The notes: generated from the sequence alone by a model not told the origin. 20,156 nt of DNA from JANNWF01 sp041675805 (GCA_041675805.1 JBAYTD010000041.1:1-20156); one strand, 5' to 3'; positions 6,206 through 15,148 are shown, counted from the first letter of the stretch. A program made the numbers and translations.

Positions 6206-7224
6206 TCCCTGGAATCCTCGCTGGAAGGGTGGGCCCGACGCGCTCCCGCGTCGAGGCGGCGCAGGCGCGCCACGGTGCGGCGCCAGCTACGGCTGTCCGC
6301 CGCCGGCAGCCCGGAAGCATACTCGCCGGGACCGGCGAGGGAACGGCTGACCAGGCTCATCGCCTGCACGGTGACGCGGTCGCCGATTTCCAGATGGCCG
6401 GCGACGCCGACGCCGCCGGCGATCAGGCAATGGCGGCCGATCCGCGCCGAGCCGGCTACCGCGCAGCAACCGGCCATCGCCGTGTGCGCGCCGATGCGCA
6501 CGTTGTGGCCGATCTGGATCTGGTTGTCGAGGCGGACGTCCTCTTCGAGCACGGTGTCCCCCAGGGCACCGCGGTCGATCGTCGTGTTGGCACCGATCTC
6601 GCAGTCATCGCCGATGCGCACGCCGCCGAGTTGCGGCACCTTGAGCCAGCGTCCGTCATCGAAGGCGAGGCCGAAGCCATCGGCACCGAGCACCGCGCCG
6701 GGATGCACCAGCACGCGCCGGCCCAGCGTCACCCGGGTGACCAGGGTGACTCGCGCCACCAGCCGCGTGCCTGCGCCGACCACGCAGTCCGGGCCGATCA
6801 CGCAGCCGGGGCCGATCTCCGCGCCGGCCTCGATGCGCGCGCCGGCCTCGATGCTGCACAGCGCGCCGATGGCGGCCTGCGGATGGATGTCGGCACCGGC
6901 GGCAACCACCGCGCTGGGATGGATGCCCGGCGTCATCGCCCGGCTAGGCTCGAACAGCGCGGCGATGCGGGCGAAGCCGGCATAGGGGTTGCGCGCGATC
7001 AGGCAGTCGACCGGGCAGGCGTCGGCATCGGCGGCGGACAGGATCACCGCGCCGAGCCGGGTGTCGGCCAGTTCGCGGCGATAGCGCGGATTGGCGAGAA
7101 AGCCGATCTGGCCGGGTTCGCCGGCCGCCAGCGTGCCGACGCCGGCAATGACGCGCCCGGCGTCGCCGCGCAGGGTCAGATCGAAACGTTGCGCCAGCGC
7201 GCCCAGGGTCAGCGCGGCGCTCAT
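6202..7224 (-). CDS. lpxD: UDP-3-O-acylglucosamine N-acyltransferase
   Basis: LpxD adds the second, N-linked hydroxyacyl chain to UDP-3-O-acylglucosamine, the third step of lipid A synthesis. At 340 residues it is typical. An N-terminal uridine-binding domain (LGALAQRFDLTLRGDAG..., GFLANPRYR) is followed by hexapeptide beta-helix repeats. These include IHPSAVVAAGADIHP, GADGFGLAFDDG, TIDRGALGDTVLEEDVRLDN and QIGHNVRIGAHTAMAG, the last with the catalytic His. A helical C-terminus with RLRRLDAG ends the protein. The ATG overlaps the skp stop by four bases (ATGA). Within the gene, 6728-6741 is a perfect 14-base palindrome encoding part of RVTLVTRVTL. Confidence 0.96.
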   Translation of the reverse strand: MSAALTLGALAQRFDLTLRGDAGRVIAGVGTLAAGEPGQIGFLANPRYRRELADTRLGAVILSAADADACPVDCLIARNPYAGFARIAALFEPSRAMTPGIHPSAVVAAGADIHPQAAIGALCSIEAGARIEAGAEIGPGCVIGPDCVVGAGTRLVARVTLVTRVTLGRRVLVHPGAVLGADGFGLAFDDGRWLKVPQLGGVRIGDDCEIGANTTIDRGALGDTVLEEDVRLDNQIQIGHNVRIGAHTAMAGCCAVAGSARIGRHCLIAGGVGVAGHLEIGDRVTVQAMSLVSRSLAGPGEYASGLPAADSRSWRRTVARLRRLDAGARRAHPSSEDSRE

Positions 7225-7769
7225 GGTTGGGCGTCCTGGCGCAGGCGTTCGAGCACGCGGTCGGTGATGTCGATGCGGCCGGAGGCGTACACCACCGGGC
7301 CCTGCACGACGAGGTCGTAGCCGTGCTCGCGGGCATAGCCGCTGACCGCCTCCTCGATGCGCGGCCAGACCGCGTCGGTCTCCTGCTGCACGCGGCTGGA
7401 GAACTCCTCGTTCAGGCGTTGCCGGCTGCGCTCGATGGAACGGCGCAGCGCCATCGCTTCCACCGCCAGGGCGTCGGCGTCGGCCTGGCCCAGCGGCGGA
7501 TCGCTGGCGTTCAGACGCCTTTCCATCTCCGCCAGACGCTGCTGCTCGGTGCGCAGCGCGGCGTCGGCATCGGCGAACTCACGGGTCAGCCTGGCCCGCC
7601 CGGCGACGATCTGCGGCGCGCTGTCGATCAGCCGCGCCATGTCGACGTAGGCGATCCGCACGCCCTCGGTCTGCGCCTGCGCGCGGCCCGACGCCGGCAC
7701 CAGGGCGAGCGCCAGCGCCAGCAGCAGCGCCGAAGCCAGCGACCCTGAACGCGGCGGCAAGCCCGTCAT
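7221..7769 (-). CDS. skp: Periplasmic chaperone Skp/OmpH family
   Basis: Skp-family chaperones hold unfolded outer-membrane proteins in the periplasm on their way to BamA. The 182-residue sequence has a signal peptide (basic start, hydrophobic 11-25, probable cleavage near ASGRAQAQ). The conserved IAYVDMARLIDSAPQ segment follows. The middle is charged and helical (LTREFADADAALRTEQQRL onward), fitting the coiled-coil tentacles, and the end returns to beta (YDLVVQGPVVYAS, DITDRVLERL). It is a little longer than E. coli Skp (161). It sits 37 bases after bamA with only a weak ribosome binding site and couples to lpxD through ATGA. Confidence 0.92.
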   Translation of the reverse strand: MTGLPPRSGSLASALLLALALALVPASGRAQAQTEGVRIAYVDMARLIDSAPQIVAGRARLTREFADADAALRTEQQRLAEMERRLNASDPPLGQADADALAVEAMALRRSIERSRQRLNEEFSSRVQQETDAVWPRIEEAVSGYAREHGYDLVVQGPVVYASGRIDITDRVLERLRQDAQP

Positions 7770-7806
7770 CGCGTCGATCCGGACCGGAAGCGCTCGACAC
7801 CCGCGG

Positions 7807-10224
7807 TCAGAACTGGGTTCCGAAGGTGAATTGCAGGCGTTCGATCTCGTCGCCGTCCTTCTTCCGGATCGGTGCCGACAGGTTGAGGATGATCGGCCCG
7901 ACCGGTGCCTGCCATTGCAGGGCGACGCCGACCGAGGCGCGGAATTCGCTGACCTCGAAGGTATCCACGCTCTCGAACACGTTGCCGAAGTCGAGGAAGG
8001 CGGAGATGCGCGAACTGCTGGAGTCGAGCAGGTTGGGGAAGATCAGCTCCAGCGTGCCGATGGTTTTCAGCGCGCCGCCCAGCGGCTGGCGGAAGTTCTG
8101 GTTGAAGGCGGAGAAGGCATACGGGCCGAGGGTGTTGTCCTCGAAGCCGCGGATCGAGCGCACGCCGCCGGCGTAGAAGTTCTCGAAGAACGGCAGGCCG
8201 TCGGCGACGACGTGGTCGAACAGCGGGTTGCCGTCCGCGTCGGTTTCCGGGATCAGGTTGCCGTCCTCGTCCTGGATCAGCCGCGCCACGTCGCGCGACA
8301 CCGCGCCGCTGTACGAGTCGCCGTAGCCGATTTCGCCGCTGGTCAGCAGCACCACGTTGCGGTGGATCGGCCAGTAGCGGGCGAACTGGTAGTTGAGGCG
8401 GTAGTACTCGACCGTCGAGCCGGGCAGGGTCAGCTCGGCCGAGACGCGCTGGAAGGTGCCGCGAGTGGGGTTGAAGTAGGCGTTGCGCGAGTCGCGCGCC
8501 CAGGCCAGCTCGGTGCGCCAGGCGTTGAAGGTGCGCCGACCCAGCGCCTTGATGTAGTTGATGATCGGATCGGGCGTGAAGCCCTCGAACACGTCGATCT
8601 GGTTGCGGTCGAGGCCGAACAGCACGTTGATCGAGTCGGTTTCGGTCAACGGGATGCCGAAGATCGCCTGCACCGCGCCGTTGTTGGTGGTGTAGCTGGC
8701 GATGTTGGCCTCGCCCTGGTCGAGTTCGCGGTAATAGATGTTGTAGCCCAGCGAAACGCCGTCGTCGGTGAAGTAGGGGTTGAGGTAGGAGAAGTCGAAG
8801 CGCTTCACGTAGCGGTTGTTCTGCACCGTGAAGCCGATCTGGTTGCCGGTGCCGAAGAAGTTGTTCTGCGTCACCGAGACCGAGGTGATCAGGCCGGAGA
8901 GCTGCGAGTAGCCGAGGCCGAACACGAAGCTGCCCGACGAGCGCTCCTTCATGTTGATGACGACGTCGACCTGATCCTCGGTGCCGGGCACGGCCGGGGT
9001 CTCGATTTCGATGTTCTCGAAGAAGCCGAGCCGCTGCAGGCGGATCTTGGAGCGGTCGATGGCGGCCTGCGAGTACCACATGCCCTCGAACTGGCGCAGC
9101 TCGCGGCGGATCACTTCGTCGGAGGTGCGCGTGTTGCCCTTGAACTGGATGCGGCGCACGTAGACGCGCATGCCGGGCTGGACGAAGAAGTTGATCGAGA
9201 CGGTGCGCTTGTCGCGGTCGATGGTGGGGATCGGGGTGACTTCGGCGAAGGCGTAGCCGATGTTGCTGAGCATCGAGGCGACCGACTCCGAGGTCAGTTC
9301 CAGCATGCGGCGGGAAAAGGTGTTGCCCTCGCGCACCAGCAGCATGCGCTCGACCTGCTCGACCGGGACGATGGTGTCGCCGGTCACCTTGACGTCGGAG
9401 ATCGAGTAGATCTCGCCTTCGCGCACGCTGGCGGTGAGGAACATGTCGCGGCGGTCGGGCGAAATGGAGACCTGGGTGCTGTCGATGTTGAAGTCGACGT
9501 AGCCACGGTCCATGTAGTACGAGGTCAGCCGTTCCAGATCGCCGGACAGCTTCTCGCGCGAGTACTGGTCGTCGCGGCGATACCAGGACAGCCAGTTGCT
9601 TTCCGACGACTCCCAGCCTTCGAGGATCTCCTCGTCCGGGAACAGTTCGTTGCCGACGATGTTGATGTGCTTGATCTTGGCCGCCTTGCCCTCGGAGATG
9701 GTGATCGTCAGGTCGACCCGGTTGCGGTCCAGTTCGGTCACCTGCGGGGTGATCTTGACGTTGTACTTGCCGCGGTTGTTGTAGGCCCGGGTCAGCTCCT
9801 GGGTGACGCGCTGCAGGTTCATGCGGTCGAAGGTTTCGCCTTCGGCGAGACCGATTTCCGACAGGCTGCGGGTCAGATCCTCGGTCTTCAGGTCCTTGTT
9901 GCCGGCCAGGGTCAGGGTGTTGATGGCCGGTCGCTCCTGCACGCTGACGACCAGGATGTCGCCCTGGCGCGACAGCGACACGTCGCTGAAGAAGCCGGTA
10001 CGGAACAGGGCGCGGATGGTCTGCTGGGCGCGCGAGCCGTCGAGGCGGTCGCCGCGCTCCACCGGCAGGTAGGTGAACACGGTGCCGGTGGAGATGCGCT
10101 GCAGGCCGTCGATGCGGATGTCGGAAACGGTAAAGGTGTCCATGCCAGCGGACAAAGCCTGTGCCTGTGCCAGCGAGGACGCGGTGAGCAGGGCGAGCAG
10201 GGAGCAAGCGGCGATACGTTTCAT
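7807..10224 (-). CDS. bamA: Outer membrane protein assembly factor BamA
   Basis: BamA is the Omp85 core of the BAM complex that folds and inserts beta-barrel proteins in the outer membrane. The 805-residue product has a signal peptide (MKRIAACSLLALLTASSLAQA), then five POTRA domains, beginning FTVSDIRIDGLQRIS. The C-terminal 16-strand barrel has the loop-6 SIRGFEDNTLGPYA motif and ends in phenylalanine (LQFTFGTQF), the beta-signal. Length matches E. coli (810). The ATG at 10224 gives the best signal peptide; a GTG two codons upstream (10230) is possible. The 105-base gap before it contains no clear Shine-Dalgarno sequence or terminator. Confidence 0.97.
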   Translation of the reverse strand: MKRIAACSLLALLTASSLAQAQALSAGMDTFTVSDIRIDGLQRISTGTVFTYLPVERGDRLDGSRAQQTIRALFRTGFFSDVSLSRQGDILVVSVQERPAINTLTLAGNKDLKTEDLTRSLSEIGLAEGETFDRMNLQRVTQELTRAYNNRGKYNVKITPQVTELDRNRVDLTITISEGKAAKIKHINIVGNELFPDEEILEGWESSESNWLSWYRRDDQYSREKLSGDLERLTSYYMDRGYVDFNIDSTQVSISPDRRDMFLTASVREGEIYSISDVKVTGDTIVPVEQVERMLLVREGNTFSRRMLELTSESVASMLSNIGYAFAEVTPIPTIDRDKRTVSINFFVQPGMRVYVRRIQFKGNTRTSDEVIRRELRQFEGMWYSQAAIDRSKIRLQRLGFFENIEIETPAVPGTEDQVDVVINMKERSSGSFVFGLGYSQLSGLITSVSVTQNNFFGTGNQIGFTVQNNRYVKRFDFSYLNPYFTDDGVSLGYNIYYRELDQGEANIASYTTNNGAVQAIFGIPLTETDSINVLFGLDRNQIDVFEGFTPDPIINYIKALGRRTFNAWRTELAWARDSRNAYFNPTRGTFQRVSAELTLPGSTVEYYRLNYQFARYWPIHRNVVLLTSGEIGYGDSYSGAVSRDVARLIQDEDGNLIPETDADGNPLFDHVVADGLPFFENFYAGGVRSIRGFEDNTLGPYAFSAFNQNFRQPLGGALKTIGTLELIFPNLLDSSSSRISAFLDFGNVFESVDTFEVSEFRASVGVALQWQAPVGPIILNLSAPIRKKDGDEIERLQFTFGTQF

Positions 10225-10329
10225 CGTCACATCCGGATTAGGAAGAGGGGTCGCCCGCGACCGCGCCGACGCGCGTGCAAAGGCGCGTGCCGGTCGGTTG
10301 GCGAGGTTGGAGGGAAGCGGCGGTCCAAC

Positions 10330-11685
10330 CTAGTTCACGAGGCGCAATATGTCGTTGTAGAAGGCCAGCCCCATCAGGCCGGCGAGCATCGCCAGTCCGA
10401 CCAGTTGGCCGGCGGCCATCGTGCGCTCGCTGACCGGGCTGCCCTTGATCATTTCGATAAGGTAATACAGCAGGTGTCCGCCGTCCAAGATCGGGATCGG
10501 CAGCAGGTTCATGATGCACAGGCTGAGGCTGAGCACGGCGAGGAAGAACAGGAACCAGGCCAGGCCGAGTTGGGCCGAGGTGTTGGCGTACTGGGCGATG
10601 GTGATGGGACCGGAGATGTTCTGCAGCGAGGCGACCCCGGTGACCATGCGGCCGAGCATGCCGACCGTGGTTTCGGTCAGCCGCCAGGTTTCCCGCAGCG
10701 AGGCACCGATGGCGGCGACCGGGCCGTACTGCAGCAGGGCGTCGTAGCGCGCCGGGGTGCGCGGCGACTCGATGCCCAGCGCCCAGTAGCCGCGACCGTC
10801 GGCTTCCAGCCAGGTCGGGGTGATTTCCAGTTCCAGCCGGTCGGCACCGCGCGCGATGCGTACCAGGACCGGTGCGCTGCCGTCGGTGCGCGCCTGCATG
10901 GCGCGGCCGATGGCGTCCCAGAAGTCGATCGGCTGGCCGTCGATGGCGAGGATGCGGTCGCCGCTGCGCAGGCCGGCCGCCGCCGCCGCGCCGCCTTCCA
11001 CGGCGCGGCCGACCACCGGGTCGAGCAATATCTGTCGGGGGACCAGGCCGAGATCGCGGATCACCGCAGTTTCGTCGACATGCTCGCCGAGCTTGCCGGT
11101 GTCCAGCGTCAACTGGCGGGTGGCGTGGCCGGCGTCGCTGACTTCCAGCCGTACGCTGCGGCGGTCCAACGCCGCCGTGGTGAGCTGCATGCCGGCGTGG
11201 GTCCAGGTGTCGACTTCGGTGCCGTCGATGGCGAGGATGCGATCGTCGGTGCGCAGCCCGGCTTCGGCGGCGATGCCGGTGGCGCGGCCGACCAGCGGCG
11301 CGAAGTCCGCCTTGCCGACGATGAACATGCCCCACAGCAACAGCAGGGTCAGCAGCAGGTTGAACACCGGACCGGCGGCGACGATGGCGAAGCGCTGGCC
11401 GACCGGCTTGGTGTTGAAGGCTTGGTGGCGGTCCTGCGGCGCGACCTCGACCTCGCGCTCGTCGAGCATCTTGACGTAGCCGCCCAGCGGGATGGCGGCG
11501 ATGACGTACTCGACGCCGTCGCGGCCGCGGCGCTTCCACAGCGGCTTGCCGAAGCCGACCGAGAAGCGCAGCACGCGCACGCCGAAGCGGCGCGCCACCC
11601 AGAAGTGGCCGAACTCGTGGAAGGTGACCAGCACGCCGAGGCTGATGATCAGCCAAACCACCGATCCGAACAGGTCGCCGATCAT
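10330..11685 (-). CDS. rseP: Site-2 zinc metalloprotease RseP
   Basis: RseP cleaves the transmembrane anti-sigma factor RseA after DegS, releasing sigma-E, and also clears remnant signal peptides. The 451 residues match E. coli (450). HEFGH at 23-27 in the first membrane helix gives the zinc-binding and catalytic residues. NLLPIPILDGGHL near residue 390 gives the third ligand region. Two PDZ domains lie between, each with a GLRSGDRILAIDG-type loop (LRTDDRILAIDGTEV and LRSGDRILAIDGQPI). GGAG lies ten bases before the ATG, and the gene starts 19 bases after the dxr stop. Its place just before bamA links envelope-stress sensing with outer-membrane assembly. Confidence 0.97.
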   Translation of the reverse strand: MIGDLFGSVVWLIISLGVLVTFHEFGHFWVARRFGVRVLRFSVGFGKPLWKRRGRDGVEYVIAAIPLGGYVKMLDEREVEVAPQDRHQAFNTKPVGQRFAIVAAGPVFNLLLTLLLLWGMFIVGKADFAPLVGRATGIAAEAGLRTDDRILAIDGTEVDTWTHAGMQLTTAALDRRSVRLEVSDAGHATRQLTLDTGKLGEHVDETAVIRDLGLVPRQILLDPVVGRAVEGGAAAAAGLRSGDRILAIDGQPIDFWDAIGRAMQARTDGSAPVLVRIARGADRLELEITPTWLEADGRGYWALGIESPRTPARYDALLQYGPVAAIGASLRETWRLTETTVGMLGRMVTGVASLQNISGPITIAQYANTSAQLGLAWFLFFLAVLSLSLCIMNLLPIPILDGGHLLYYLIEMIKGSPVSERTMAAGQLVGLAMLAGLMGLAFYNDILRLVN

Positions 11686-11704
11686 GCTGTGCAGAACTCC
11701 GTAT

Positions 11705-12889
11705 TCATTGTTTCAGCTCGGCCTCGATCCGCTCCCGCGCCAGCGCCCGCGCATGCTGGTCCAGCGCCAGCCGGTCGGGCAGGTCGGCGGCGCGCTCGCT
11801 GGCGCAGCGGTCAAGGCAGTACTCCACCACACGCGGGATGTCGAGGAAAGCGATCCGGCGCTGAAGGAAACCTGAAACGGCCTCCTCGTTGGCGGCGTTG
11901 AGAACGGTGGTGGCCTCGATGCCGGCACGCATCGCCTGGCCGGCCAGGTCGAGGCAGGGAAAGGCGTGGCGGTCCGGCGGCTCGAAATCCAGCCGGCCGA
12001 TCTGCGTCAGCGACAGCGCCGGGACACCGGCGTCGAGGCGCTCGGGCCAGGACAGGCCGCAGGCGATGGCGCTGCGCATGTCCGGCAGGCCCAGTTGCGC
12101 CAGCGAGGAGCCGTCCTCGTAGTCGACCAGGGAATGCACGATGCTTTGTGGGTGAACCACCACCTCGATGCGCTCCGGCGCGGCGTCGAACAGCCAGTGC
12201 GCCTCGATCATCTCCAGTCCCTTGTTCATCAGGGTGGCGGAATCGACCGAGATCTTGCGCCCCATCGACCAGCGCGGATGGGCGCAGGCCAGTTCCGGCG
12301 TCACCGTCGCCAGCGCCTCGCGTGTCCAGCCCCTGAACGGCCCGCCGGAAGCGGTGAGCTGGATGCGCCGTACGCCCGGCCGGCCGGCCGCACCCAGCGC
12401 CGGGGCTGGCAGGCACTGGAACAGCGCGTTGTGCTCGCTGTCGACCGGCATCAGTTCGGCACCGTGCCGGCGCACCGCCTGCATCAACAGGTCGCCGGCC
12501 ACCACCACCGATTCCTTGTTGGCCAGCAACAGGCGCTTGCCGGCGCGCGCTGCGGCCAGCGTCGAGGAGACCCCGGCGGCACCGACGATGGCACCGACCA
12601 CGGTGTCGAAGCGGGCGTCGGCGGCCAGCGCGGCCAGCGCTTGCGGCCCGGCGTGCGGCCGGGTGGCCAGGCCAGCCTCGCGCAGCGCCCCGGCCAGCGC
12701 GTCGAGCGCGGCGGGATCGGCGATCACCGCGTCCTGCGGGCGAAAGCGCCGGCACAGCTCGACCAGCGGCGCGACCCGAGAACCGCCGGCCAGAAGGCCG
12801 ATGCGGAAGCGCCCTGGATGTCTGCCGACCACGTCCAGGGTGCTTGCACCGATGGAACCGGTGGCACCGAGCAGGGCGATGGTACGCAT
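11705..12889 (-). CDS. dxr: 1-deoxy-D-xylulose 5-phosphate reductoisomerase
   Basis: Dxr (IspC) converts DXP to MEP with NADPH, the committed step of the non-mevalonate isoprenoid pathway that feeds undecaprenyl and quinone synthesis. At 394 residues it is standard. The NADPH loop GATGSIG is at 8-14. LLANKESVV, then PVDSEHNALFQ with the metal-binding Asp and Glu, TASGGPFRGW, GRKISVDSATLMNKGLEMIEAH and HPQSIVHSLVDYEDGS are all present. The ATG at 12889 begins 11 bases after the cdsA stop. The frame is open further upstream but there runs antisense-like through cdsA, so the short start is clear. Confidence 0.97.
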   Translation of the reverse strand: MRTIALLGATGSIGASTLDVVGRHPGRFRIGLLAGGSRVAPLVELCRRFRPQDAVIADPAALDALAGALREAGLATRPHAGPQALAALAADARFDTVVGAIVGAAGVSSTLAAARAGKRLLLANKESVVVAGDLLMQAVRRHGAELMPVDSEHNALFQCLPAPALGAAGRPGVRRIQLTASGGPFRGWTREALATVTPELACAHPRWSMGRKISVDSATLMNKGLEMIEAHWLFDAAPERIEVVVHPQSIVHSLVDYEDGSSLAQLGLPDMRSAIACGLSWPERLDAGVPALSLTQIGRLDFEPPDRHAFPCLDLAGQAMRAGIEATTVLNAANEEAVSGFLQRRIAFLDIPRVVEYCLDRCASERAADLPDRLALDQHARALARERIEAELKQ

Positions 12890-12900
12890 CAGCGCGTCCT

Positions 12901-13707
12901 CTACAGCCCGAGCAGGAACTTGCCGGCGGCGAACACCGGCAGCGCGGCGAGCACGCTGTCGATGCGGTCGAGCACGCCGCCGTGGCCGGGAATGAGGTTG
13001 CCGGAATCCTTGGCTCCGGCCTGGCGCTTGATCAGGCTTTCGATCAGATCGCCGAGCACCGAGGCCAGTGCCGCAACCAGGCTCAGCGCCAGCAGGGCCG
13101 GCAACTGCGACCAACCGAGGCCGAGCAGCGGAACCGCCGGCAGGCACAGCAGCAGGGCACCGCCAAGGCCGCCAAAGAACCCGGCCCAGGTCTTGTTCGG
13201 GCTGATCGACGGCGACAGCTTGCGCTTGCCGAAGGCGCGGCCGCTGAAATAGGCGAAGGTATCCGCCGCCCAGACCAGCAACAGCGCGAACAGGGTCCAG
13301 CGCGGACCGAACGCGCCGTCGCCATGCAGCAGCGCCATCGCCGCCCAGGTTGGGTACAGCCACAGTACGCCGATCAACCACTTGGCCGGCCGTCCGGCAG
13401 CACCGGCACCCAGCGTCGGGCGGGCCAGCCAGCACAACGCCAGGCACCACCACAGGCAGCCCGCCAGCACCAGCGCGCGGGCCAGCGCCGGGTCGGCGAA
13501 ACGACCGAGCAGCAGCAGGGCCAGGGCGTGCGCGGCCAGTGTCACGATGCGCGCGTTCGGGCCGAGCCCGATCAGTCGCAGCCATTCCCACATGCCGAGC
13601 AGCAACAGTACGGAAAACAGCGCCAGCAGGATGGTGGTCGGCAGCCACAACAGCGCGGCGACAGCCAGCGGGGCCAGCAGCAGGGCGGTCAGGATGCGCT
13701 GCTTCAC
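12901..13707 (-). CDS. cdsA: Phosphatidate cytidylyltransferase
   Basis: CdsA makes CDP-diacylglycerol from phosphatidate and CTP in the inner membrane, the branch point to all phospholipids. The 268-residue protein is very hydrophobic, with about seven to eight membrane helices starting at residue 5. The family signature runs from SLIKRQAGAKD to GHGGVLDRIDS near residues 224-251, with the KD, HGG and DRxD elements intact. The ATG overlaps the uppS stop as ATGA, so the two are translationally coupled. Confidence 0.96.
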   Translation of the reverse strand: MKQRILTALLLAPLAVAALLWLPTTILLALFSVLLLLGMWEWLRLIGLGPNARIVTLAAHALALLLLGRFADPALARALVLAGCLWWCLALCWLARPTLGAGAAGRPAKWLIGVLWLYPTWAAMALLHGDGAFGPRWTLFALLLVWAADTFAYFSGRAFGKRKLSPSISPNKTWAGFFGGLGGALLLCLPAVPLLGLGWSQLPALLALSLVAALASVLGDLIESLIKRQAGAKDSGNLIPGHGGVLDRIDSVLAALPVFAAGKFLLGL

Positions 13708-14462
13708 GGGCAGGCTCCGGCGGCGATCTGCTCGCTGGTCAGGCCGTAACGACGTTCACGCGCGGCAAAGTCGGCCAGCGCCGCGTCGAGCACGGCGGCA
13801 TCGACGTCCGGCCACAGCACGTCGGTGAAATACAGTTCGCAGTAGGCCAGTTGCCAGAGCAGGAAATTGCTGATGCGGCGCTCGCCGCCGGTGCGGATGA
13901 ACAGGTCCGGCTCGGGCTGGTCGGCCAGGCTCAGACCTGCGGCGAAGACGGCCTCGTCGATGGCGGCCGGGTCGATCTCGCCGGCCAGCGCGGCGCGGGC
14001 AAGGCGGCGGCCGGCCTCGACGATGTCGCGGCGGCCGCCATAGCTGGCAGCGATGTTGAGGGTCATCGCGCGGCAGTCGGCGGTCAGTACCTCGCCGCGC
14101 TGCATGCGTTTCTGGATGCCGGGCGGAAAATCGCCGCGCTGGCCGATGAAGCGCAGGCGCACGCCGCGCCGCGCCAGTTCATCGACTTCCCGATCCAGCG
14201 CGCGCAGGAACAACTGCATCAGCGCGCCGACCTCGTCGGCCGGGCGCTGCCAGTTCTCGCTGGAGAAGGCGAACAGGGTCAGGCAGGACACGCCGCGCGC
14301 CAGGCACCAGTCGATGCAGGCGTTGACCGCGCGCGCGCCGGCGCGATGACCGATGGTGCGCGGGCGCATCCGCGCCTTGGCCCAGCGGCCGTTGCCATCC
14401 ATGACGATGGCGATGTGGCGGGGCAGGCGCGGCGGCTGGTCCGGCGGAGAAGAAGACGACAT
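13704..14462 (-). CDS. uppS: Undecaprenyl diphosphate synthase (cis-prenyltransferase)
   Basis: UppS adds isopentenyl units to farnesyl-PP to give C55-PP, the carrier lipid for peptidoglycan and O-antigen. From the ATG at 14462 it is 252 residues (E. coli 253). The catalytic Asp is D22 in IAIVMDGNGRW. GHRAGARAVNACIDWC, LTLFAFSSENWQRP, NIAASYGGRRDIVEA, PEPDLFIRTGGERRISNFLLWQLAYCELYF and WPDVD complete the family pattern. An alternative GTG at 14489 would overlap the frr stop as GTGA and add nine residues. Neither start has a strong ribosome binding site. The ATG gives the more family-like N-terminus, but coupling makes the GTG a real possibility. Confidence 0.95.
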   Translation of the reverse strand: MSSSSPPDQPPRLPRHIAIVMDGNGRWAKARMRPRTIGHRAGARAVNACIDWCLARGVSCLTLFAFSSENWQRPADEVGALMQLFLRALDREVDELARRGVRLRFIGQRGDFPPGIQKRMQRGEVLTADCRAMTLNIAASYGGRRDIVEAGRRLARAALAGEIDPAAIDEAVFAAGLSLADQPEPDLFIRTGGERRISNFLLWQLAYCELYFTDVLWPDVDAAVLDAALADFAARERRYGLTSEQIAAGACP

Positions 14463-14485
14463 GGGCGACAGGTCCGGAGGCCGGA

Positions 14486-15043
14486 TCACATCGCCATCAG
14501 TTCGTCTTCCTTGTTCTTCACCACGCCATCGACATCCTTCACCGCCTTGTCGGTGAGCTTCTGGATGTCGTCCTCGGCGCGGCGCAGTTCGTCCTCGCTG
14601 ATCGACTTGTCCTTGAGCAGTTCCTTGGCCTGCTGGATGGCGTCGCGGCGCACGTTGCGGATCGCCACCTTGGCGTTCTCGCCCTCGTGGTGGACGTGCT
14701 TGGCCAGTTCCTTGCGCCGCTGTTCGGTCAGCGCCGGCATGTTGATGCGGATGGTCTGTCCGGCGGTAGTCGGCGTCAGGCCGAGGTCGGAGGCGAAGAT
14801 CGATTTCTCCACCGCCTGCACCATGTTCTTCTCGTAGGGCGTGATGGTCAGCGTGCGCGCATCGGCCACGGCCACCGCGGCAACCTGGGTGATCGGCGTG
14901 CTGGAGCCGTAGTAGTCCACCTGCAGATGGTCGATCAGGGCGGTTGAAGCGCGTCCGGTGCGCAGCTTGGTCAGGTCGTGGCGCAGCGCTTCGACGCTCT
15001 TGTTCATGCGGGTCTGCGCATCGTTCTTGATTTCATTGAGCAT
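14486..15043 (-). CDS. frr: Ribosome recycling factor
   Basis: RRF splits post-termination ribosomes together with EF-G. The 185 residues equal the E. coli length. MNKSVEALRHDLTKLRTGRAS gives the first long helix of the three-helix bundle, and INMPALTEQRRKEL and KVAIRNVRRDA follow. The C-terminal helix is lysine/aspartate-rich (ISEDELRRAEDDIQKLTDKAVKDVD). The ATG at 15043 gives the family N-terminus (MLNEIKNDAQ); the upstream extension to 15106 would include a promoter-like sequence and is rejected. A 105-base gap separates it from pyrH, long for this cluster, with a good -10 box. Confidence 0.97.
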   Translation of the reverse strand: MLNEIKNDAQTRMNKSVEALRHDLTKLRTGRASTALIDHLQVDYYGSSTPITQVAAVAVADARTLTITPYEKNMVQAVEKSIFASDLGLTPTTAGQTIRINMPALTEQRRKELAKHVHHEGENAKVAIRNVRRDAIQQAKELLKDKSISEDELRRAEDDIQKLTDKAVKDVDGVVKNKEDELMAM

Positions 15044-15095
15044 GGTGCAAGCGTCCTGGTGCGCCTGGTGCAATGGCGTGTGGATGAAAGGGGCG

Positions 15096-15124
15096 ATTAT
15101 AGGCACCGTGCATGGTGCTGGCGA
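15096..15124 (-). promoter_or_regulatory. Candidate internal promoter for frr and downstream genes
   Basis: On the minus strand a perfect TATAAT (15101-15096) is preceded after 17 bases by TCGCCA (15124-15119), 4 of 6 to TTGACA. Transcription would start near 15089, about 45 bases before the frr ATG. A perfect TATAAT is notable in such GC-rich DNA. Confidence 0.55.
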
Positions 15125-15148
15125 ACCGCCATCGCCGCGATGGTCCGC

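Noticed and set aside
6728..6741. Perfect 14-base palindrome GTCACCCGGGTGAC inside lpxD
   Set aside because: It is explained by repeated Val-Thr codons in the hexapeptide-repeat region and lies within coding sequence; no sign of a regulatory role.
10271..10290. Direct repeat GCGCGTGC with a 4-base spacer in the rseP-bamA gap
   Set aside because: It is short and of simple GC composition; no promoter or operator context could be supported.
7831..11901. 1356-residue open frame on the plus strand opposite bamA and rseP
   Set aside because: It is antisense to two clear genes, has low-complexity Val/Asp/Ala/Gly composition typical of the reverse frame of GC-rich codons, and contains no recognisable domain.
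13704..14489. GTG start of uppS at 14489
   Set aside because: Kept only as an alternative. It would couple to frr by GTGA, but the extra nine residues are not family-like and neither start has a clear Shine-Dalgarno sequence.
15128..15144. Small hairpin CCATCG/CGATGG after pyrH as a terminator
   Set aside because: Only six base pairs and no T-run on the minus strand.
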